The position numbers were made by a program, and so were the translations under genes. Of a stretch of DNA of 28,017 nt, positions 23,144-28,017 are shown piece by piece. The notes beneath the pieces were generated by a model. The model was not told the origin of the DNA. It worked only from the letters and a program-made list of their open reading frames with translations, and searched no databases. How positions within the stretch are numbered: position 1 is the first letter of the stretch; every line of letters starts with the position of its first letter. Source of the stretch: an uncultured Selenomonadales bacterium (GTDB lineage: Bacteria; Bacillota; Clostridia; Christensenellales; QALW01); assembly GCA_905200615.1 (NCBI GenBank), contig CAJKLB010000030.1, forward strand, positions 1 to 28,017, given 5' to 3'.

Positions 23144-23920
23144 ATGAAACTGTATTTTAAATATATTGCCATACTGTTAAAATCTCAAATGCAGTACAAG
23201 GCGTCATTCATTATGACCGCCCTTGGTCAGTTTTTGGTTTCTTTTACCGCTTTTTTGGGAATATATTTTATGTTTTCTCGGTTTCATTCCGTGAACGGAT
23301 TTACTTTTTCGGAAATTTTGTTATGCTTTTCGATTTTGTTAATATCTTTTTCTGTAACCGAATGCTTTGTTCGAGGTTTTGATGTGTTTCCCAGATTGAT
23401 TCAAAGCGGAAATTTAGATAGAATTCTGGTTCGGCCGCGCAACGAGATCTTTCAGGTGCTGACCTCAAATATGGATTTTTCTCGTATCGGCCGATTGATT
23501 CAGTCGGTATTGATGCTGGCGTACGCTGTTCCCGCAAGCGGTATTGTATGGACTTTTGATAAGATTTTGACTGCTGTTATGATGGCGCTTGGCGGTATGG
23601 CGGTATTTGCGGCGTTATTTGTTTTGTATGCGGGGATTAGTTTTTTTACCATCGAAGGTCTGGAATTTATGAATATTTTTACTGACGGCAGCCGTGAATT
23701 CGGAAAATATCCTCTTTCCATTTACGGGGAGGGAATACTGAAATTTTTTACTTATGTGATTCCGATCGCGTTGTTTCAGTATTATCCCTTTCTGTATCTT
23801 ATCGGAAGATCGGATAATATCGGTTTAATATTTCTTCCGTTGGCGGGATGCTGGTTTATGATCCCCTGTTATTGCTTTTTTAAATTCGGTTTAAAAAAAT
23901 ATAAATCCACAGGTTCTTGA
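23144..23920 (+). CDS. ABC-2 permease subunit, DUF990 type (second)
   Basis: The 258-residue protein has the same fold as its upstream neighbour. The matching coupling stretch is NLDRILVRPRNEIFQVLTS, followed by helices at AVMMALGGMAVFAALFVLYAGISFF, FTYVIPIALFQYYPFLYLI and LIFLPLAGCWFMIPCYCFF. It begins 3 bases after the preceding stop with GGAGGG as ribosome site, so the three genes form one transcription unit. Confidence 0.9.
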   Translation: MKLYFKYIAILLKSQMQYKASFIMTALGQFLVSFTAFLGIYFMFSRFHSVNGFTFSEILLCFSILLISFSVTECFVRGFDVFPRLIQSGNLDRILVRPRNEIFQVLTSNMDFSRIGRLIQSVLMLAYAVPASGIVWTFDKILTAVMMALGGMAVFAALFVLYAGISFFTIEGLEFMNIFTDGSREFGKYPLSIYGEGILKFFTYVIPIALFQYYPFLYLIGRSDNIGLIFLPLAGCWFMIPCYCFFKFGLKKYKSTGS

Positions 23921-24009
23921 TCTCCCTGTTTTTATAAAAAGCAACGTTTGCGTTTATGCGTTGAAAGTGTTACAATACCTTTTGTTGTTTTTTCGTTGGG
24001 GGATATATC

Positions 24010-25125
24010 ATGTCAAGAATCATTCAATGTTGCGTTTCTTTCTTTAAGAAAGAAATCACGCTGAGCGTTGCCGTTTTATTGGCGGGAATTTCTATGTTTT
24101 TTGTTCCGCCCAATCTTTCGTATGTTTCCTATATCGATTGGAATACATTAGCGCTTTTGTTTAGTTTGATGGCCGTTATGAAGGGCTTTCAAAAAATCGG
24201 ACTATTTGTTTTTTTGGGCAATCAATTGTTAAAGCAAACAAAAACTTTACGAAAGATGCTGTTCATTCTTGTTTTTTTACCGTTTGTAAGCAGCATGGTT
24301 ATTACAAACGATGTTGCGTTGATTACCTTTGTTCCGTTTGGATTTATTGTTTTACGTATGGCAAAGCAGGAACGCTTGGTGATTCCTCTTGTTGTAATGC
24401 AAACCCTCGCGGCGAATCTCGGCAGTATGCTGACGCCTATGGGCAATCCGCAAAATCTCTATTTGTACGGTAAATCCGGTATTGGATTTATACAATTTTG
24501 TTTCCTGATGCTGCCGTATGTACTGCTTTCCGGTGTTGGGCTGACGGTACTGATTCTTTTGCAGAAATCTTTTCCTGTTTGTAAAGTCTCCACTTGCGCA
24601 AAAATAGAAAGCAAAAAAGGCTTGCTGTGCGGTATTATCGGGCTTTTTTTGTGCTTTTTAGGGCTTTTTGAAGTTGTTTCGCCTCTTGTAATTGCGGCGG
24701 TGATCGCGGCTTTCTTGCTTTTTGCGGACAGAAAGCTGCTGGCGCAGATTGATTACGCGCTTTTAGCAACCTTTTTTGCTCTGTTTATTCTAATTGGCAA
24801 TATCGGCCATATAGAGAGTTTTCAAACATTTATTTCTTCGGCGCTTACAGATCATGTGGAATGGGTATCGATTCTTACAAGTCAGCTCATTAGTAATGTT
24901 CCGGCCGCGTTGCTGCTCTCCGGACTTACCTCTGAATGGGAGAATTTAATTGTAGGCTGCAATTTAGGCGGGCTTGGAACGTTAATTGCTTCTATGGCAA
25001 GCTTAATTTCCTACAAAATGGTAGCAAAAGAATATCCGAATCAATGTAAAAAATATCTTCTTATCTTTACATTATATAATCTGTGTTTCTTAGGCGTGCT
25101 GTTTCTGGTAAGCGTCTTTATCTGA
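24010..25125 (+). CDS. ion-transporter-superfamily permease (CitMHS/ArsB-like anion permease)
   Basis: The 371-residue protein has about ten membrane segments in two halves. Each half ends in a re-entrant motif typical of the superfamily: AANLGSMLTPMGNPQNLYLYG in the first half and TSQLISNVPAALLLSGL in the second. Superfamily members include citrate carriers, ArsB and NhaD antiporters. The substrate here cannot be told; the protein is shorter than the 420-430 residues of ArsB. The start follows GGGGG at 8 bases. A possible promoter, TTGCGT-17-TACAAT, lies upstream. No arsenic or citrate genes are nearby. Confidence 0.82.
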   Translation: MSRIIQCCVSFFKKEITLSVAVLLAGISMFFVPPNLSYVSYIDWNTLALLFSLMAVMKGFQKIGLFVFLGNQLLKQTKTLRKMLFILVFLPFVSSMVITNDVALITFVPFGFIVLRMAKQERLVIPLVVMQTLAANLGSMLTPMGNPQNLYLYGKSGIGFIQFCFLMLPYVLLSGVGLTVLILLQKSFPVCKVSTCAKIESKKGLLCGIIGLFLCFLGLFEVVSPLVIAAVIAAFLLFADRKLLAQIDYALLATFFALFILIGNIGHIESFQTFISSALTDHVEWVSILTSQLISNVPAALLLSGLTSEWENLIVGCNLGGLGTLIASMASLISYKMVAKEYPNQCKKYLLIFTLYNLCFLGVLFLVSVFI

Positions 25126-25185
25126 AAAAATATCTTGTGACAAATATTTGATAGAAGGTTTTTTCTTTGTTCGGTTGAAAAAATA

Positions 25186-25230
25186 TGATATAATAAGAAT
25201 TCAAAAAGCAAAATCCTGCTAAATCAGGAT
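25186..25230 (+). promoter_or_regulatory. extended -10 promoter and leader hairpin of the MBL gene
   Basis: TG-A-TATAAT (25186-25194) is a perfect extended -10 element, with only a weak -35. The leader contains a hairpin, ATCCTG (25213-25218)/CAGGAT (25225-25230), followed by A6T4. It starts about 12 bases past the expected transcription start. Confidence 0.6.
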
Positions 25231-25277
25231 AAAAAATTTTATAGGTTTACGAAAATAATGATAAAAGGAGCAGATTT

Positions 25278-26111
25278 ATGAAAATAAAATATCTTGGTAC
25301 GGCGGCGGCCGAAGCTGTTCCGGCGCCGTTTTGTGAATGTAATGTTTGTGAGTATGCGAGAAAACAGGGCGGGAAAAATATAAGAACGCGAAGTCAGGCT
25401 TTGATTGACGGAAAACTTTTAATTGATTTTCCTGCCGATACCTTTATGCATACGTTAAATGAAAAATTCAAGTTAAGTGATATTTCGGCTTGTATCATCA
25501 CACACAGTCATTCGGATCATCTATATCCCGCGGAGCTCTTCTGCAGGGAGTCCTGCGCGGCACATATGAAACAGGAACATCCTTTTGTTATGATAGGAAC
25601 AGAGGACATAATAGAAAGCATACATGCCGATTATCCCAATTCTTATTTGCTGGAAAAAGAAAAATTTCTTGAACTTCATCCGATCGTTCCTTTTGTGCCG
25701 TTTGAGGTGGAAGAATATAAAATCACACCGCTTGCGGCGGACCATTCTACAAAACAGCCGGTAATCTATATTATTGAAAAGGATGATAAAGCGATTCTTT
25801 ATGCGCATGATACCGGTTTTTTCCCGGATAAAACAATGGAATATCTTGCGAAAAGCAGCGTTTGTTTTGATTTGATTTCTTATGATTGCACCAATGGGCT
25901 TTTAGAGTGGGAGAACCAAGGACATATGGGACTTATCGGAAATGAGGTTATGCGTGAACGATTAAAGGATTTAGGTAAGTTAAAAGAGAAAACACTTCAT
26001 GTTGTAAATCATTTTTCACATAATGGCCTTGCCGGATACGACCAGCTTGTTCCTATAGCCGGAGAAAAGAACTTTATTGTTTCATATGATGGGTTAGTGC
26101 TTGAATTTTAA
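25278..26111 (+). CDS. metallo-beta-lactamase-fold hydrolase, PhnP-like
   Basis: The 277-residue protein carries the MBL metal motif THSHSDH (about 74-80) with further ligands at AADHST, YAHDTGF and a C-terminal VNHFSHNG. The N-terminal cysteine group CECNVCEYAR matches the structural zinc site of PhnP, which hydrolyses phosphoribosyl cyclic phosphates. GTAAAEAVPAPFC is also family-like. No phn phosphonate genes lie nearby, so the physiological substrate may differ; a cyclic phosphodiester is only a guess. The ATG follows AAAGGAGC. It is monocistronic, between an extended -10 promoter and a terminator. Confidence 0.88.
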   Translation: MKIKYLGTAAAEAVPAPFCECNVCEYARKQGGKNIRTRSQALIDGKLLIDFPADTFMHTLNEKFKLSDISACIITHSHSDHLYPAELFCRESCAAHMKQEHPFVMIGTEDIIESIHADYPNSYLLEKEKFLELHPIVPFVPFEVEEYKITPLAADHSTKQPVIYIIEKDDKAILYAHDTGFFPDKTMEYLAKSSVCFDLISYDCTNGLLEWENQGHMGLIGNEVMRERLKDLGKLKEKTLHVVNHFSHNGLAGYDQLVPIAGEKNFIVSYDGLVLEF

Positions 26112-26130
26112 TAAAAGTTAAGGCAAAAAT

Positions 26131-26174
26131 AAAACAGCTTCGCGCGCAGTTGCGGTGAGGCTGTTTTTTATTGC
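26131..26174. terminator. bidirectional terminator between the MBL and Arc-like genes
   Basis: AAAACAGC...GGCTGTTTTTT forms a stem with an inner, mostly paired CGC/GCG part. T-runs flank it on both strands, serving both convergent genes. Confidence 0.82.
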
Positions 26175-26195
26175 AGATTTTAAAAAAACTGAAAG

Positions 26196-26387
26196 TTAAA
26201 AAGGCAGTTCTTGATCTTTTGAAAGTTCAATGGTACCATGAGTTGCTTCAAAATCTTCAATACGCCTTTTGATCAGTTGCTCAATTTCTTTATTTTTTGT
26301 ACGCCCTTCATATTCTGCAATATAGGCAATTTTACTAAGAAGAATTTGAGAAATTCTTAAAGTAAAACGTGGTAAACTATCTTTCAC
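26196..26387 (-). CDS. Arc-like ribbon-helix-helix DNA-binding protein
   Basis: The 63-residue protein has the Arc/MetJ layout: a short beta strand (LPRFTLRIS) then two helices (QILLSKIAYIAEYEG and TKNKEIEQLIKRRIEDFEATHG). Such proteins bind DNA as dimers through the paired strands and usually repress nearby genes. The reading begins at a GTG at 26387, and a stop lies three codons upstream. A clear Shine-Dalgarno is absent, with only AAGG directly before the start, so expression may be low. No antitoxin partner ORF is visible next to it. It faces away from the secreted-protein gene, whose promoter region it could control. Confidence 0.8.
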   Translation of the reverse strand: MKDSLPRFTLRISQILLSKIAYIAEYEGRTKNKEIEQLIKRRIEDFEATHGTIELSKDQELPF

Positions 26388-26570
26388 CTTGACTTAGAAG
26401 AATTGATTCAAATGGCGGAATCAATAGAAGTTGTTAGCGAAAATGACATAAACGGATATAAATAGAGAAATTTTTTAAAAAATTTGTCCCCAAACCTATC
26501 TTTTGTTTTGTGTATATTATGTAACGGGTGACAGTTGCAGTAAAAACGAAAATTAGAAAGGAGGAGGAAA

Positions 26571-27038
26571 ATGAAAAGAGTGTTAAAAATAATAACTACG
26601 TTGGCGCTGTTATTGTGCATTCTTTCCTCAGGTGTATTAGCGGTTGAAGAACAACCGGAAAATGAAAGTGGCTTTTATTATACTAATGGTTCTGATTCAG
26701 ATAATGGGATTATGCCCTATTACGTTTATATGTCAAGGCCATATTGTGGATTGCATCTGGAAGGAAATGAATTGGTATGTGTGGCTGGCGTAGAAGGATA
26801 TGAAGGTGTTACAGATGAAATTCGTATTGAAATGACTTTGCAAAAGAAAGGACTTATTTTTTTTAGTGATGTGATCACATGGTCAGATGCATTTTGGACA
26901 ACTTCTGCGGAAATGACGAGAAGATATCCTTATGAAGATGGAAAACAATATCGTTTGCAAGTATATGTAGAAGTATATCATAACGGAGATCCTAAACCTG
27001 AAAGTGATTCCTTAGAGACTAAGCCGTTTCCGTCTTAA
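26571..27038 (+). CDS. small secreted protein, unknown function
   Basis: The 155-residue product starts with a clear signal peptide: KR charge, a hydrophobic core (VLKIITTLALLLCILSSGVLA) and a cut probably after VLA. No lipobox is present. The mature part of about 130 residues is acidic and beta-rich, with two cysteines (YCGLHLEGNELVCVAGVEGY) that could form a disulfide, and no known motif. Proteins with a similar 'GxxLxLxGNxLxCxAxVxGY' opening, predicted as beta sandwiches of unknown role, occur in clostridial genomes in my recollection. The start has an excellent ribosome site (AAAGGAGGAGG). A -10-like TATTAT (26515-26520) and an upstream TTTGTCCCCAA precede it. Confidence 0.8.
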   Translation: MKRVLKIITTLALLLCILSSGVLAVEEQPENESGFYYTNGSDSDNGIMPYYVYMSRPYCGLHLEGNELVCVAGVEGYEGVTDEIRIEMTLQKKGLIFFSDVITWSDAFWTTSAEMTRRYPYEDGKQYRLQVYVEVYHNGDPKPESDSLETKPFPS

Positions 27039-27041
27039 GCG

Positions 27042-27221
27042 ATGAGAAACTATGAAACAAGCCTTGAACCGAAGGCTTTAAAGGCAATAACCGGAAATAG
27101 GAAGATGCTGTTTTTCTTTAATTTACATAATACCGGAAAGGATATATCGGTTGCCGCCTCTGTTGACAATAAAAGCCACAGAACGAACGGCATAGAGAAA
27201 AAAGCACCCTTGGAGAATTAA
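27042..27221 (+). CDS. doubtful 59-codon ORF behind the secreted-protein gene
   Basis: An ATG 3 bases after the preceding stop opens 59 codons to a TAA. The peptide (MRNYETSLEPKALKA..., NLHNTGKDISVAASVDNKSHRT) has a balanced composition and a strand-like middle, but no signal peptide and no good Shine-Dalgarno. It may be a coupled downstream gene, a decayed fragment of a second secreted protein, or chance. No family is recognised. Confidence 0.3.
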   Translation: MRNYETSLEPKALKAITGNRKMLFFFNLHNTGKDISVAASVDNKSHRTNGIEKKAPLEN

Positions 27222-27401
27222 GTATGTCTTTGTTTTATGTCACCGTAAAACATTCTTTGGATAGTTAAAAATAACAAAAAAACGAAAGTCAAAAGAAGGG
27301 AAAATACGTGTTTTGTTATGATTTTTGATTTGAAGCTTACTTATTTAGTCATGGAGATTTCAAATTCGGAAATTGTTCCAAAAAAATAAAAAAAGGAGAT
27401 G

Positions 27402-27426
27402 TTTATTCTTTCGGTTACAGAATAAA
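27402..27426 (+). promoter_or_regulatory. hairpin between a Shine-Dalgarno-like site and the DUF6514-like start
   Basis: TTTATTCT (27402-27409) and AGAATAAA (27419-27426) pair perfectly with a 9-base loop. AGGAG lies at 27394-27398, 42 bases before the ATG at 27441, and no better site is near that ATG. Folding would bring the two closer together. Confidence 0.4.
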
Positions 27427-27440
27427 TATTGTGCTGAGTT

Positions 27441-27692
27441 ATGAAATATGTTTATGAGGTGAATCAAGAAATCAATTCACACATAGATATTGGCAATTAT
27501 AGTTCTTATGGATTGAATGTATATGTTCAGGTAAACGGAGAAAATAAGCTGTTAAAAAGAGTATCAGATTTGTTTACTGAAGAACAAGACGCACGTACTT
27601 TTGCTGAATTGTGCAACAGCGAAAATTTAGAACCGGTTCATTTAGATGATGTTATAGAAGACATTTTCTCCGACCGGGATATGTTTACATAA
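27441..27692 (+). CDS. DUF6514-like small protein
   Basis: The 83-residue acidic protein shows a YGLNVYVQ strand, a SDLFTEEQDARTFAELCN helix and an EPVHLDDVIEDIF end. This pattern matches the small clostridial DUF6514 family as I remember it, whose function is not known. There is no signal peptide or membrane segment. The ATG at 27441 lacks a normal ribosome site; only an AGGAG 42 bases upstream, across a hairpin, is available. Confidence 0.75.
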   Translation: MKYVYEVNQEINSHIDIGNYSSYGLNVYVQVNGENKLLKRVSDLFTEEQDARTFAELCNSENLEPVHLDDVIEDIFSDRDMFT

Positions 27693-27800
27693 TATTACCG
27701 AAGGACCGAGAAAATGGCTGTTTGTGAGTTCGGCGAAAAGCAAAAAGCCGCATAACTTCCTTTGGGTGTTACTCTGCTCCTGCAAAAATTAAAAATTTAA

Positions 27801-27955
27801 TATAATAAAACATACCTTATTTGAGAAATTTACATCTCAGTACATCACCCTAAAAAACATTTAATGCGCGTAAGCACAAGGCGCATTAAAGCTTGGGACA
27901 AGCAGGAGAGAGTATTGCTATATCTGCGTACGAAAGTGCGCAGATATTTTTTTAT
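27801..27955 (+). ncRNA. candidate small RNA or leader: four hairpins ending in a strong terminator
   Basis: A TATAAT at 27801-27806 could start a transcript near 27813. Four perfect or near-perfect hairpins follow: TGAGA/TCTCA (27822-27839), TTTAATGCGC/GCGCATTAAA (27860-27890), GCTTG/CAAGC (27891-27903) and a 15-bp stem ATATCTGCGTAC-GAAA-GTGCGCAGATAT (27920-27947) followed by seven or more T's. The last is a textbook terminator with a GAAA tetraloop. No -35 box is convincing. It may instead be the attenuated leader of a gene beyond the window edge. Confidence 0.4.
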
Positions 27956-28017
27956 TATAATTACAGAAAAGCATAAATACAATAAACAGAGACGTTATTT
28001 TATAAAAACAAATAAAA

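Noticed and set aside
21366..23920. Three-gene ABC-2 system as a bacteriocin immunity (LanFEG) unit
   Set aside because: Permeases look like DUF990 proteins, not LanE/LanG, and no lantibiotic or regulator genes are adjacent.

Overview
The window reads as a low-GC Gram-positive genome, most likely a gut-type anaerobic member of the Clostridia. The signs are the order rpmH-rnpA-yidD-yidC-jag facing away from dnaA, consensus TTGACA/TATAAT promoters, GGAGG ribosome binding sites, a CCA-encoding tRNA-Leu, and small Clostridia-type proteins. The species cannot be named from the sequence alone.

Region 1 (1-about 9.7 kb) is an integrative mobilizable element sitting just downstream of a tRNA-Leu(CAG) gene. 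Its left arm runs leftward: mobC, a MOBP-type relaxase, an overprinted MobB-like frame inside the relaxase gene (interrupted by one amber codon), and a small accessory ORF. A roughly 480-bp divergent spacer holds inverted repeats that are candidates for oriT. The right arm runs rightward: an excisionase-like HTH protein, a LytTR response regulator, a GHKL kinase with no membrane segment, two ABC half-exporters, and a large serine recombinase whose start overlaps the stop of the second exporter gene. Two 11-bp direct repeats 21 bp apart sit in front of a TATGAT -10 box upstream of the exporter genes. This suggests the response regulator activates exporter and recombinase expression together.

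Region 2 (9.7-11.1 kb) holds a GNAT acetyltransferase behind a structured leader that ends in an intrinsic terminator, followed by about 730 bp with no recognisable gene.

Region 3 (11.1-17.6 kb) is the replication-origin neighbourhood. jag, yidC, yidD, rnpA and rpmH form an overlapping leftward operon from one consensus promoter. An origin spacer with DnaA boxes follows, then dnaA. dnaN and recF do not follow dnaA; instead dnaA overlaps or nearly abuts a polytopic GT-C-like membrane protein gene. mnmE/mnmG do not follow jag.

Region 4 (17.6-21.0 kb) is a panT-coaX-htpG operon (predicted pantothenate uptake, type III pantothenate kinase, Hsp90) behind a structured leader of about 120 nt.

Region 5 (21.0-26.2 kb) carries a three-gene ABC-2 exporter (ATPase plus two DUF990-type permeases), an ion-transporter-superfamily permease and a PhnP-like metallo-beta-lactamase-fold hydrolase.

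Region 6 (26.2-28.0 kb) carries small genes: an Arc-like ribbon-helix-helix protein, a small secreted protein, a doubtful 59-codon ORF and a DUF6514-like protein. It ends with a run of hairpins closing in a strong terminator that may be a small RNA or the leader of a gene beyond the window.
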